Shown here piece after piece: positions 1-8,916 of a DNA stretch of 64,000 bases. Position 1 is the stretch's first letter. Every line of letters begins with the position of its first letter. Source of the DNA: DATARH01 sp963705325 (GTDB lineage Bacteria > Pseudomonadota > Alphaproteobacteria > ATCC43930 > CGMCC-115725); NCBI GenBank assembly GCA_963705325.1, contig OY970069.1:2108001-2172000 (forward strand), in the 5' to 3' direction. The notes under the pieces were generated by a model that worked only from the letters and a program-made list of their open reading frames with translations, was not told the origin of the DNA and searched no databases. Both the position numbers and the translations under genes were made by a program.

Positions 1-1
1 C

Positions 2-1651
2 GCCGAATTGCTGGCCGATCTGACGATCATCGCCAATTCGCTGATCGCCAATCGGTCGGAACTGCTGGCCAAAGGCCGGCTCCGCGATTTGCGCCGCGCG
101 GTCGACGTCTTCGGCTTCCACCTCGCCGCGATCGATCTGCGGCAGAATTCGGTCGTACACGAGCGGGTCGTCGGCGAGTTGTTCGAGCAGGCGCAGCCGG
201 GCACCAACTATCTCGGCCTCGACGAGGAAGCTCGCGTCGCGCTACTGCGCGCCGAGATCGCCTCGCCTCGGCCGCTCTCTTCGGATTTCCTCACCTATTC
301 GGCCGAGACCGCCGGCGAACTGGCAATTCTGCGCGCCACCGCCGACGCGCATCGCCGCTATGGGCCGGCATCGGTGCCGCGTTATGTCATCTCGATGGCG
401 ACCAGCGTCTCCGACCTGCTGGAAGTCGCGGTGCTGCTCAAGGAGGCAGGACTCCTGCACCCGCGCGACGCCTCGCTCGACCTCGACATCATTCCCCTGT
501 TTGAGACCATCGAGGATCTGCAGAGCTGTGGCGTGGTGATGGAAGCGGTGCTGAGCCTTCCCGATTATGCACGGCTGCTCGACAGCCGCGGCCGCATTCA
601 GGAGGTGATGCTCGGCTATTCCGACAGCAACAAGGATGGTGGCTTCCTGACGTCGGGCTGGGAGCTCTACAGGGCCGAAATCGCGCTGGTTGAGGTGTTC
701 CGCCGCCACGACATCGGCATCCGGCTCTTTCACGGGCGCGGCGGCTCGGTCGGGCGCGGCGGCGGCCCCAGCCACCAGGCGATCCTTGCGCAGCCGCCGG
801 GCGCGGTGCAGGGCGCGATCCGCATCACCGAGCAGGGCGAGGTCATCGCCAGCAAGTATTCGAACGGCGAGCTTGGCCGCCGCAACCTAGAGATCCTCGC
901 CGCGGCGACCCTGGAAGCCACTCTGCTGCGCCCGGAGGAAGCAGCGCCGCGCCCGGAATATCTCGACGCGATGGCGCAGCTTTCCGCCGACGCCTATCGC
1001 GCCTATCGCGGTCTCGTTTACGAGACTGACGGCTTCGTCCGCTTCTTCCGCGAGTCTACCGTGGTCGGCGAGATCGCCAACCTCAACATCGGCAGCCGCC
1101 CGGCATCTCGAAAATCTTCTGAAAAGATCGAAGATTTGCGGGCCATCCCCTGGGTGTTCAGCTGGGCGCAGATGCGCCTGATGCTGCCCGGTTGGTACGG
1201 GTTTGGCAGCGCGGTCAAAGCCTGGCTCGAGGCGCATCCGGGAGACGGCATGGACACGCTCCAGGCGATGTACCGCGAATGGCCATTCTTCCAGATGCTG
1301 CTGTCGAACATGGACATGGTGCTGGCCAAGAGCGACATCGCCATTGCCTCGCGCTACGCCGAGCTGGTGTCGGACGTCGACCTGCGCGATCGGATCTTCG
1401 CGCAGTTGCGGGCGGAGTGGAGCGCGTCGATCGAGGCGCTCTTGGCGATCATGGGGCAGAACCAGCTGCTCGAAACCAACCCGCTGCTCGCCCGCTCGAT
1501 TCGCAACCGTTTCCCGTACATGGATCCGCTCAACCACATGCAGATCGAGCTGTTGAAGCGCTACCGGGCGGGTGATGCCGGCGAGGATGTCGTCACCGGC
1601 ATCCACCTGACGATCAACGGCATCGCCGCCGGGCTGCGAAATAGTGGATAA
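2..1651 (+). CDS. ppc: Phosphoenolpyruvate carboxylase, 5'-truncated by window edge
   Basis: This is the C-terminal ~549 residues of PEP carboxylase; the family is usually about 900 aa, so the first third or more lies left of the window. The frame is open from base 2. The enzyme carboxylates PEP with bicarbonate to oxaloacetate in the cytosol, replenishing the TCA cycle. Visible family blocks are GYSDSNKDGG (about bases 613-645), the glycine-rich FHGRGGSVGRGGGP loop (about 728-772), ITEQGEVI and KYSN just after it, and the terminal INGIAAGLRNSG that closes the active site in this family. The frame is undamaged. A small DUF3225-type gene follows 28 bp downstream on the same strand and may be cotranscribed, but no functional link is known. 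Confidence 0.96.
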   Translation, partial: AELLADLTIIANSLIANRSELLAKGRLRDLRRAVDVFGFHLAAIDLRQNSVVHERVVGELFEQAQPGTNYLGLDEEARVALLRAEIASPRPLSSDFLTYSAETAGELAILRATADAHRRYGPASVPRYVISMATSVSDLLEVAVLLKEAGLLHPRDASLDLDIIPLFETIEDLQSCGVVMEAVLSLPDYARLLDSRGRIQEVMLGYSDSNKDGGFLTSGWELYRAEIALVEVFRRHDIGIRLFHGRGGSVGRGGGPSHQAILAQPPGAVQGAIRITEQGEVIASKYSNGELGRRNLEILAAATLEATLLRPEEAAPRPEYLDAMAQLSADAYRAYRGLVYETDGFVRFFRESTVVGEIANLNIGSRPASRKSSEKIEDLRAIPWVFSWAQMRLMLPGWYGFGSAVKAWLEAHPGDGMDTLQAMYREWPFFQMLLSNMDMVLAKSDIAIASRYAELVSDVDLRDRIFAQLRAEWSASIEALLAIMGQNQLLETNPLLARSIRNRFPYMDPLNHMQIELLKRYRAGDAGEDVVTGIHLTINGIAAGLRNSG

Positions 1652-1679
1652 GGGTCGCCGAACAATCGTGAGGTGACCG

Positions 1680-2078
1680 ATGTCGAGCGAGGCTGAGGGG
1701 CCCGCCGTGAACCTTCCCGAAGTCCATGCCGAAGTCGCCACAGCGTTCAGCCGTTACGAGGAGGCGCTCAACGCCAACGATGTCGCGGTGCTCAACGAGC
1801 TGTTCCGCGACGCGCCCTACACGCTGCGTTTCGGGATCGGCGAGGAGCTTTACGGCCACGCGCAGATCGCCGCGTTTCGCTCGGCGCGCACGCCGCCGGT
1901 GCGGCGCTCGATCCGCAACACGGTCATCACCACCTTCGGGCGCGATTTCGCCACCGCCTCGACCGAGTTTCTGCGCCCCGGGCAGCCGAGCCTTGGCCGC
2001 CAGCAGCAGAGCTGGGTTCGCTTTCCCGAGGGCTGGCGCATTGTCGCCGCCCATGTGAGCTTCTCGCACCCGGGCTGA
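1680..2078 (+). CDS. HpxZ/AtzH-like (DUF3225, SnoaL-fold) small protein
   Basis: A 132-aa cytosolic protein resembling the HpxZ/DUF3225 group of the SnoaL/NTF2-like fold, which is linked in other bacteria to oxalurate/purine catabolism and to amidase partners. Supporting features are a single compact alpha+beta domain, the central RFGIGEELYGHAQIAAFR segment, and the Trp-containing C-terminal strand WRIVAAHVSFSHPG that is typical of this fold. The ATG at 1680 has a GAGGTG Shine-Dalgarno-like stretch just upstream. It lies between ppc and a TauD-like dioxygenase on the same strand. No amidase of the usual hpx or atz clusters is adjacent, so its role here is open. Confidence 0.7.
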   Translation: MSSEAEGPAVNLPEVHAEVATAFSRYEEALNANDVAVLNELFRDAPYTLRFGIGEELYGHAQIAAFRSARTPPVRRSIRNTVITTFGRDFATASTEFLRPGQPSLGRQQQSWVRFPEGWRIVAAHVSFSHPG

Positions 2079-2143
2079 GGCGCGGATTGCCCGGCAGCTG
2101 GCTCGGGCCTATTTTCAGCCGGTCACAGCGAGCGAGGCTTCGC

Positions 2144-3106
2144 ATGCTCGACCACTCGATCGAAGGGCCCAGCGCCTGGCGCGCCGCCGATATCCGTCCG
2201 GAGGACTATCGCGTCGTGCTCGACGCCGCGTCCCTCGACGAAATCCGCCGTGTCGTCGACGAGGTGCGCGCCCATCCGCTACCGACCATCCTGCGCAGTC
2301 CGGCCGATTTCGACATGACCCATTGCCATGCGGCGATGGCCAAGGCGCGGCGTATCCTGAAACAGGGGATACGCTTCGCGGTGATCGACCGGCTGCCGGT
2401 CGAGGAGATGTCGAAGCCTGAGGCCGAGGCGATTTACTGGCTGCTGTCGTCGATGGTGATGCGCCCGGTCGCGCAAAAGCTCGACGGCACGATGATCTAC
2501 GATGTGTATGACACCGGCCAGCAGGCACTCCCCGGCTCGGGCATCCGGCCCGACAAGACCAACATTGAAATCCGCTTCCACATCGACAACGCCTACAACC
2601 GCACGCCGCCGGAGATCGTCGGGCTCCTCTGCCTCAAAACCGCGAAATCGGGCGGGGTCAGCCGCGTCTTGAGCTTCCACACCGTCCACAATGCGCTGCT
2701 GTCGCGGCATCCCGAGCTGCTGCCGCGGCTCTACCAGCCGTTCTGGTTCGACCGCCAGAAGGAGTTTTTCCCGGGCGAGGAGGAGACTTTCTGCGCCCCG
2801 GTGTTCGAGGCGGGCGATGAGCTGCGCTCGCGCTTCAGCCACCACCAGATCAGGGGCGGCTATGCGCTGAGGGGCGAGCCGCTCGACAATGCGGGCGCCG
2901 CCGCCGTCGCCGCCACCCTGGAGATATTCGAGGAGCCCGGCGTCGCGGTCGATTTCGAGTTCCAGCCCGGCGAGATCCAGTTCGTCGATAACCGCACCCT
3001 GGGGCACAGCCGTACCGAGTTCGAGGACTGGCCCGAGCCCGAACGCCGCCGCCACCTCGTGCGCCTCTGGCTGCGCGATCACGGCCGGCGCGCGTATACG
3101 GGGTAG
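2144..3106 (+). CDS. TauD/TfdA-family Fe(II)/2-oxoglutarate-dependent dioxygenase
   Basis: A 320-aa non-heme iron oxygenase. Such enzymes couple 2-oxoglutarate decarboxylation to hydroxylation of a small substrate in the cytosol. The iron facial triad is visible as H146-x-D148 (in FHIDNAYN) and a distal His near residue 288 (LGHSRTEFEDW), followed by an Arg-rich stretch (RRRHLVRLWL) that fits the 2-oxoglutarate-binding Arg. The frame is open 57 bp further upstream, but the ATG at 2144 starts the protein at a sensible N-terminus. The downstream neighbours are two PLP aminotransferases, which suggests an amine or amino-acid-like substrate; this is inference. No taurine transporter is nearby, so taurine itself is not indicated. 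Confidence 0.85.
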   Translation: MLDHSIEGPSAWRAADIRPEDYRVVLDAASLDEIRRVVDEVRAHPLPTILRSPADFDMTHCHAAMAKARRILKQGIRFAVIDRLPVEEMSKPEAEAIYWLLSSMVMRPVAQKLDGTMIYDVYDTGQQALPGSGIRPDKTNIEIRFHIDNAYNRTPPEIVGLLCLKTAKSGGVSRVLSFHTVHNALLSRHPELLPRLYQPFWFDRQKEFFPGEEETFCAPVFEAGDELRSRFSHHQIRGGYALRGEPLDNAGAAAVAATLEIFEEPGVAVDFEFQPGEIQFVDNRTLGHSRTEFEDWPEPERRRHLVRLWLRDHGRRAYTG

Positions 3107-3229
3107 GTCGAGCCGGTGCCTTCTGGCGACCGCGCCATCATATCGCCGTTTTGGCGTGATAATGTTCAATCCTCTCGCGAGTGCGAAACGCGCGGATGAA
3201 ACCGGCGGGGCGCCTCGTGTAAGGGCCCT

Positions 3230-3342
3230 TCGGCCTCCTGACTCGCGGCCCGTAACAGGAGGAGAACAGGACGTCGGCCTCCTGATAAGAGGCGCCGGTA
3301 ACAGATGGATATCAGATGGCTGGCCATCTGATAAAAGGAGGG
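3230..3342 (+). promoter_or_regulatory. Structured leader with alternative hairpins before the aminotransferase gene
   Basis: The 254-bp spacer before the class III aminotransferase holds imperfect repeated units. CCTCCTG occurs at 3234-3240 and 3278-3284, and its complement CAGGAGG at 3256-3262 sits midway, so it could pair with either copy. Next, CAGATGG occurs at 3302-3308 and 3313-3319, and its complement CCATCTG at 3324-3330 could pair with either. A purine-rich AGGAGG at 3336-3341 could also be masked by CCTCCT. The likely ribosome site for the ATG at 3361 is the AAGGA at 3350-3354. The pairing is seen in the sequence; a switch-like regulatory role is inference. It matches no riboswitch class I recognise. 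Confidence 0.45.
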
Positions 3343-3360
3343 CAGCCGAAAGGAAGTCCG

Positions 3361-4696
3361 ATGCCCGACGCTCGCGCTGTTAACCACCCCGCCAATATCG
3401 ACATCGCCGCCGCGCTCAAGGAAGCCGAGGAGCAATATCGCGCGCGCAACCCGAAGAGTGCGGCGCTCTACGAACAGGCGTGCGAGGCGCTGCCCGGTGG
3501 CAACACCCGCTCGGCGATCTATGCCGAGCCGTTTCCGCTCACCATGGTCAAGGGCGAGGGCGCGCATCTGTGGGATGCTGACGGCCATCAATACGCCGAT
3601 TTCCTCTCCGAGTTCACCGCCGGCCTCTACGGCCACTCGCATCCCGTCATCCGCAAGGCGATCGACGAAGCGCTCGACGGCGGCATCAATTTCGGCGCGC
3701 ACGGCATGGCCGAAGCCAAATTCGCCCAGGCGATCTGCGACCGCTTCCCGTCGATCGCGCTGGTGCGCTTCACCAATTCCGGCACCGAGGCCAATCTGAT
3801 GGCGGTCAGCGCCGCCATCGCGATTACCGGGCGCAAGAAGATTCTCGTCTTCCACGGCGGCTACCACGGCGGCGTCTTCTATTTCCGCGGCAAGGGCAGC
3901 CCGATCAACGCGCCGTTCGATTATCTGCTGGCCACCTACAACGACATCGAGGGCACCCGCGCGCTGGTCGCGCCGCACGCTCACGACCTCGCCGCTATCC
4001 TAGTCGAGCCGATGCTCGGCGGCAGCGGCTGCATTCCCGGCGAGCCGCGATTTCCTCGCCGATCTGCGCGCATTGTCGCGCGAGACCGGGGCGATCCTTA
4101 TCTTCGACGAGGTGATGACCTCGCGGCTCGGCCCGGGCGGCATCCAGCAGGAGCTGGCGATCTATCCCGACATGACGACGCTCGGCAAATATGTCGGCGG
4201 CGGCATGAGCTTTGGTGCGTTCGGCGGGCGCGCGGACCTGATGGAGTGGTTCGACCCGCGCAACAAGAACGGCTTCCAGCACGCCGGCACCTTCAACAAC
4301 AACGTGCTGACGATGAACGCCGGCTATGTCGGCCTGACCGAGGTGTACACCCCGCAAAAGGCGCGCGAGTTGAACGACTGGGGCGATGCGCTGCGCCGCC
4401 GCCTCAACGCCGTCGTGCGCGACCGCGGCCTCGCGATGCAGTTCACCGGCCAGGGCTCGATGATCGGGGTGCACATGACCGGCCGCCCGATCCGCAACGC
4501 CGCCGACGCGGCGATGGGGCACGCCGGGCTCTTGGAGCTATTCTATTTCGACCTCACCGCGCGCGGCATCTGGTTCGCCAAGCGTGGCATGATGGCGCTG
4601 TCGATCGCGCTCGACGACGCCGACGCCGACCATTTGGTCAGCGCGGTCGAGGAATTCGCCGACACCCGCGCGCCGCTGTTCGAGGGGATCCAATGA
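3361..4696 (+). pseudogene. Class III aminotransferase (glutamate-1-semialdehyde aminomutase-like), single-base frameshift
   Basis: Together two frames encode one ~444-aa PLP-dependent class III aminotransferase of the GSA-aminomutase-like group. The first frame runs from the ATG at 3361 (AAGGA 6 bp upstream) through ALPGGNTRS, FTNSGTEAN and LVEPMLGGSGCIPGEP. At base 4048 one extra C shifts the frame, and the protein resumes at 4049 as DFLADLRALSRETG, then IFDEVMTSR and the PLP lysine in TLGKYVGGG (about K276), ending at 4696. Without correction the first frame runs on for 767 codons and falsely fuses to the next gene. The stop overlaps the next start (ATGA, 4693-4696), so the two aminotransferases form an operon. 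The shift may be a sequencing error or a real lesion. The substrate is unknown; it is not clearly HemL. Confidence 0.85.
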
Positions 4697-5619
4697 GCGA
4701 GCTGGTCAGCAACTCCCGCGTCGCCTATTTCAACGGCCGCATCGTGCCCGAGCGCGAGGTGGTGATCCCGTTCCGCGACCGCGGCTTTAAGTATGGCGAC
4801 GCCGCGTTCGACATGACCCGCACGTTTCACGGCCGCGCGTTCAAGCTCAAGGAGCACATCGACCGCTTCTACCGCTCGCTCAAATATCTCCGCATCGACC
4901 CCGGCCTCACGCCCGACGAGATGATCGGCATCAGCGAGGAGGTGTTGGCGCGCAACGCCCATTTCCTCACCCCGGACACTGATTTTTGGCTCGCGCAGCG
5001 CGTCTCGCGCGGGGTTGACGCGGTCGGCGACGAGGGTTGGGAGGAAACCGGCCCGACGGTGATCGTCGAATGCATCCCGCTGCCGCTCGCGAAACGCGCG
5101 CGCCTCTTCCGCGACGGCATCGATATCGTCGTTCCACCGATCCGCCGCACCGCCCCGGACGCGCTGAGTCCTCGCGCGAAAACCCACAACTATCTCAATC
5201 TAATACAGGCCGATCTTCAGGCGAAAGCTCAAGACCCGGAGGCCTGGTCGGTACTGCTCGACCATAACGGGCATCTCTCCGAGGGGATCGGCAGCAATAT
5301 CTTCCTCGTCTCGGACGGCGAGGTGCTGACCCCCCGCGGCGAATTCGTGCTGCCCGGGATCAGCCGCGAGACCGTGATCGAATTGTGCGTCGAGCTCGGC
5401 ATTCCCTGCCGCGAGGCCGATCTCGACCTCTACGATGCCGGCATCGCCGACGAGATTTTCATGACCTCGACGAGCCTCTGCATCTGCCCGGTGCGCAGCA
5501 TCGGTGGCCGCAAATTACCCGCACCGCTTCCCGGCCCGATCACCAAAAGCATTAGCGGCGCCTACGCGCGCTTCGTCGATTGCGACTTCGTCGCGCAGTA
5601 TCTGAAGCATTTGGCCTAG
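4693..5619 (+). CDS. Class IV aminotransferase (BCAT/D-amino-acid transaminase fold)
   Basis: A 308-aa PLP enzyme of the branched-chain/D-amino-acid aminotransferase fold. Visible features are the N-terminal YFNGRIVPEREVVIPFRDRG segment, the PLP-binding lysine at K163 in SPRAKTHNYLN, the glycine turn LSEGIGSNIF, and the cofactor phosphate region ADEIFMTSTSLCICPV. The start ATG overlaps the stop of the upstream aminotransferase by 4 bp, so translation is probably coupled. The gene ends tail-to-tail with the flavoprotein gene on the other strand, overlapping by a few bases. It could be an IlvE-like or a D-amino-acid enzyme; pairing with the class III aminotransferase and the nearby D-aminoacylase-like gene makes a specialised amine pathway plausible. 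Confidence 0.9.
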   Translation: MSELVSNSRVAYFNGRIVPEREVVIPFRDRGFKYGDAAFDMTRTFHGRAFKLKEHIDRFYRSLKYLRIDPGLTPDEMIGISEEVLARNAHFLTPDTDFWLAQRVSRGVDAVGDEGWEETGPTVIVECIPLPLAKRARLFRDGIDIVVPPIRRTAPDALSPRAKTHNYLNLIQADLQAKAQDPEAWSVLLDHNGHLSEGIGSNIFLVSDGEVLTPRGEFVLPGISRETVIELCVELGIPCREADLDLYDAGIADEIFMTSTSLCICPVRSIGGRKLPAPLPGPITKSISGAYARFVDCDFVAQYLKHLA

Positions 5620-7043
5620 CGCGGTTCCCACACCGCCTTGGCGTAGAGCTCCGGGCCGAAATCAGGCGGCACGTCGCCGGTCATCCGCCGTTGGTGATGA
5701 TCGAGATCGGCGAGGAACAGATCGCGGCTGATTGCGGCGGTGACGCTGGCGTGGCCGCGCTTCATGCTCGGCACGTCGCCCACCGGCACCCCGAAGCTGA
5801 CGAAACCGGCCGGGTTGAAGCAGTGGATGTCCCTGAGATAGGGCGCCGCGCCCTGCTCGTTTTCCATGAATTCGTTGCCCGGCCCCAGATAGGGATGCGC
5901 GCCGAGGAATGGGTCTTCCTCGTCCGCCGGCGGGGTATAGCGGTCGCGCCACAGCAGGATGTGTCGGGCGAAATCGGCGAGCTCGGGCCGCAGATTGGGG
6001 TCGGCGGCGTAGCCGGTCCCGGCGATGGCGAAATCGAAGCGCCAGGTCATCGCGCCGTCCGCCAGGCAACCCGTCCCGTCGGCGGCCTCGGCGACGATCC
6101 CGCCGGCCTCCGCCCGCGCCGACACCCAAGGCGCGGCGAGGTGAAGATGGAAATTGTCGTATTTAAGCACGCGCTCGATCGCGTCTTGCGGCGCGGTCGA
6201 GCCGGTACGGCGATAGCGGATCGCCTGGTGCCAGCGCGCCGCGTCGGGTAGCGAATAGTAATTGTCGTAGGCACCGGGATAGCCGCGGACGCGGTTGATC
6301 GGGGTCGCGGCGAGTTGCGGCCGGCGGCAGAACAAATGCACCGATTTCGCGCCGCTTTCGAGCGCGACCGCGGCTGCGTCGAAGGCCGAGGCGGCGCCGC
6401 CGATCACCGCGACCTCTTTGCCGGCCAGCGCGGCAAAATCGATGCCCTCGGCGGCATGCGCCCACAATCGCTTGGGCAGCTCGCGCAAAAATTCCGGCGC
6501 CGCGACGCCGCCGCTGCCCTCGAAGCCGGTGGCGATGACGATCTTGCGCGCTGTCTCGACCCCGGTGTTGAGGTGCAGCCGGAAGCACCCCTCCACCGGC
6601 TCGATGCGCTCCAGCCGTGTGCCGTAGCGCACCGTGATACCGAGGAAATCCCGGTACCACGCCAGGTAATCCACCCAGGCCTGCTTTGGGATGCGCTCGA
6701 ACGCAGCATAGGCATCGGCGCCGTGCCGCGCCTCGTACCAGGCCTGAAAGCCGAGCGCGGCGATGCTGAGTTCTGGCCCGGCCAGCGTCTTTGGCGTGCG
6801 CAGCACGTTCATCCGCGCCCCGTTTTCCCAGATGCCGGCGCGCGCCGCGTCGGCCGCTGCATCGACGACGCTAACCCTGCCGATGCCGGAGCGGCGCAGC
6901 GCGAAGGCGAACGCGCAGCCGGTCTGCCCGCCGCCGACGACCAGCACGTTGTGGTCGATGCCTTCGCGATCTGGCACCCAGTTGGCGGGGTCGGGGCCGA
7001 TCAGCCGCAGCGCCGCGCTGGCGCCGGCATCGGGGTCGGTCAC
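5616..7043 (-). CDS. FAD/NAD(P)-dependent oxidoreductase, flavin monooxygenase-like
   Basis: A 475-aa flavoprotein with two Rossmann motifs: GGGQTG at residues 37-42 for FAD, and AVIGGAASAFDAA near residue 210 for NAD(P)H. The layout and the mid-protein RPQLAATPIN segment resemble SidA/FMO-type N-hydroxylating and Baeyer-Villiger-like monooxygenases, though the exact reaction cannot be read off. Translation starts at a GTG (7041-7043) that overlaps the stop of the upstream amidohydrolase (GTGA), so the two are translationally coupled. Together with the converging aminotransferase genes they suggest processing of a nitrogenous compound. It could instead be a simple FAD reductase. Confidence 0.85.
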   Translation of the reverse strand: MTDPDAGASAALRLIGPDPANWVPDREGIDHNVLVVGGGQTGCAFAFALRRSGIGRVSVVDAAADAARAGIWENGARMNVLRTPKTLAGPELSIAALGFQAWYEARHGADAYAAFERIPKQAWVDYLAWYRDFLGITVRYGTRLERIEPVEGCFRLHLNTGVETARKIVIATGFEGSGGVAAPEFLRELPKRLWAHAAEGIDFAALAGKEVAVIGGAASAFDAAAVALESGAKSVHLFCRRPQLAATPINRVRGYPGAYDNYYSLPDAARWHQAIRYRRTGSTAPQDAIERVLKYDNFHLHLAAPWVSARAEAGGIVAEAADGTGCLADGAMTWRFDFAIAGTGYAADPNLRPELADFARHILLWRDRYTPPADEEDPFLGAHPYLGPGNEFMENEQGAAPYLRDIHCFNPAGFVSFGVPVGDVPSMKRGHASVTAAISRDLFLADLDHHQRRMTGDVPPDFGPELYAKAVWEPR

Positions 7044-8761
7044 GCCGCGAGGCGTCCCTTCAGCACTTGGCCGCCGGAATTACCGGTCGCCCTGCCGTTA
7101 TCGGTCGCGACGACGCCATTCACCACCGTCGCCATAATACCGTCGGCCTTCTGCACCAGCCGACGCGCGCCGCCCGGCAGGTCGGTCTCGACGGTCGGGA
7201 GTTGCGGCCTCACCGTCGCTTCGTCGAACACGACGAGGTCGGCGGCATAGCCGGTGCGCAGCAATCCGCGATCCGGCAATTCCCAGGCCGAGGCGTTGTC
7301 GAAGGTCAGCATGCGCACCGCCTCTTCGAGGGTGAATTGCTGCTTGTTGCGCACCCAGTAAGAGAGCAGGAACGTCTGCAGGCACGAGCCCATCTCCTGG
7401 CACACATGCGCGCCGGAATCGGAGAACGTCGCGAGCGTGCGCGGGTGCTTGAGTAGGTTCAGCACATCGGCCGGCCGCTCGTTGACGATCGGCTGCACGA
7501 ACATGCAGTTGTCGTTCTCCAGCGCCAGGTCGATGATCACCTCGACCGGGTGTTTGTTCTGGCGCCGCGACAGCTCGCCGATGCTCGGGTCGTCCCAGTT
7601 CACCGACAGCATCGGGAAGAGGTTGTCGTAGTCGGGCTTGCGCGGATCGGTAGTCGCGGTGCCGCCGCCCTGCAAGGTGCGGTCGCGCGGCCTCATCGCC
7701 GCCTCGGCGGCGACAAGCCGGGCACGCACCTGGGGGTCACGCAGCCGCGCCTTCTGCTCGGCGAGTGGCAGCGAACGCACCTCTTTCCATGCCGGGAGCA
7801 CGTCGAACGGCAGATACGATTTGAGCGAGAACACTGCGTTGATCGAGCGGGTCGTCGCCTGGCCGTACATGCGGCCGCCCTGCGCGACGGTCTCGTCCAT
7901 AAAGCTTGTCTGGAAATCCCACGGGTTGGGGTCGATGCCCTGCCTGGTGGCGAGCATCCCGAACATGATCGGCCGGCCGCTGTCGATCGCGATCTTGCGC
8001 AGCTGTTCCAGGCACGCCTTCTGCGCCTCGCCGCCGGAGATGTCGGGGCCGATCTGGAAGATGCCGGCGTCGAGCTTGCCCATCGCGCCGACCAGGCGCT
8101 CGATCTCGGCCCAATCGCCAATCCGGCTGGCGACCGGCGTGTCGTCGGGGGTGACGTGCGTCGTCGCACGCGAGGTCGAGAAGCCCATCGCCCCGGCCTT
8201 GAGCGCCTCGGCGACCGCGTGCTCCATGCGCTTGAGGTCGTCCTCGCTGGCCTTCTCCTCGAGCCCGCGCTTGGCGCCCATCGCGTACATGCGTAGCGCC
8301 GAATGACCGATATACATGCCGTAATTGAGCCCCTTCGGCAGGCGCTCGACCGTCGCCAAATATTCGGGGAAGGTCTCCCAGGTCCAGTCGATCCCTTCCA
8401 TCATCGCCTCGGTTGGGATGTCCTCGACCGCGGTCAGGCAGCGCGCGAACCACTCGCGGTCCTGTGGCTTGCAAGGCGCCAGCGCGAAACCGCAATTGCC
8501 CATCACCACGCTGGTCACCCCATGCCAGCACGAGCAGCTGCCGAGCGGGTCCCAGTTGACCTGCGCGTCCATATGGGTGTGGCCGTCGATAAACCCGGGG
8601 CTGACGATCATCCCCTCGGCGTCGATGACGCGGTTGGCCGGTTCGCGGATGCGGCCGATCTCGACGATCTTCCCGCCCCTGATCCCGACATCGGCTCGGT
8701 AGCGCGGCAGCCCCGAGCCGTCGATCACGGTGCCGTTCTTGACGAGTAGGTCGAGCGCCAT
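7040..8761 (-). CDS. N-acyl-D-amino-acid deacylase-like amidohydrolase
   Basis: A 573-aa metal-dependent amidohydrolase of the D-aminoacylase group, which hydrolyses N-acyl-D-amino acids or related amides. It has the N-terminal beta-domain LLVKNGTVIDGSGLPRY, the metal-binding H61-T-H63 in PGFIDGHTHMD, the FSDSGAHVCQEMG region near the C-terminus, and the closing beta-strands GYAADLVVFDEATV. The ATG at 8761 is chosen over an upstream in-frame start because AAGGAG lies just before it and homologues begin at this strand. It is the first gene of a two-gene minus-strand operon with the flavoprotein. Proximity to the aminotransferases suggests D-amino-acid metabolism, but D-acyl specificity is not proven. 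Confidence 0.88.
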   Translation of the reverse strand: MALDLLVKNGTVIDGSGLPRYRADVGIRGGKIVEIGRIREPANRVIDAEGMIVSPGFIDGHTHMDAQVNWDPLGSCSCWHGVTSVVMGNCGFALAPCKPQDREWFARCLTAVEDIPTEAMMEGIDWTWETFPEYLATVERLPKGLNYGMYIGHSALRMYAMGAKRGLEEKASEDDLKRMEHAVAEALKAGAMGFSTSRATTHVTPDDTPVASRIGDWAEIERLVGAMGKLDAGIFQIGPDISGGEAQKACLEQLRKIAIDSGRPIMFGMLATRQGIDPNPWDFQTSFMDETVAQGGRMYGQATTRSINAVFSLKSYLPFDVLPAWKEVRSLPLAEQKARLRDPQVRARLVAAEAAMRPRDRTLQGGGTATTDPRKPDYDNLFPMLSVNWDDPSIGELSRRQNKHPVEVIIDLALENDNCMFVQPIVNERPADVLNLLKHPRTLATFSDSGAHVCQEMGSCLQTFLLSYWVRNKQQFTLEEAVRMLTFDNASAWELPDRGLLRTGYAADLVVFDEATVRPQLPTVETDLPGGARRLVQKADGIMATVVNGVVATDNGRATGNSGGQVLKGRLAA

Positions 8762-8916
8762 CGCCGCGTCTCCTTGGATTTGCGTCGCAAAAGGATCGCG
8801 GCAGGGCTCCGCCGCTGTCAACCGAAGCCGCTGCAATGCCGGTCGCGGTTTTGGCCGTTTAGCGGAATCTTAGGCAGGTTTTGCTATCAGCGTCGCGGGC
8901 AGCAGTGAGGCGCGCC

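Noticed and set aside
3316..5619. A single 767-codon frame that looks like a fusion of two aminotransferases
   Set aside because: The middle part (about 4048-4692) is not protein-like in this frame, while the next frame there encodes the missing half of the class III enzyme; a one-base shift explains it.
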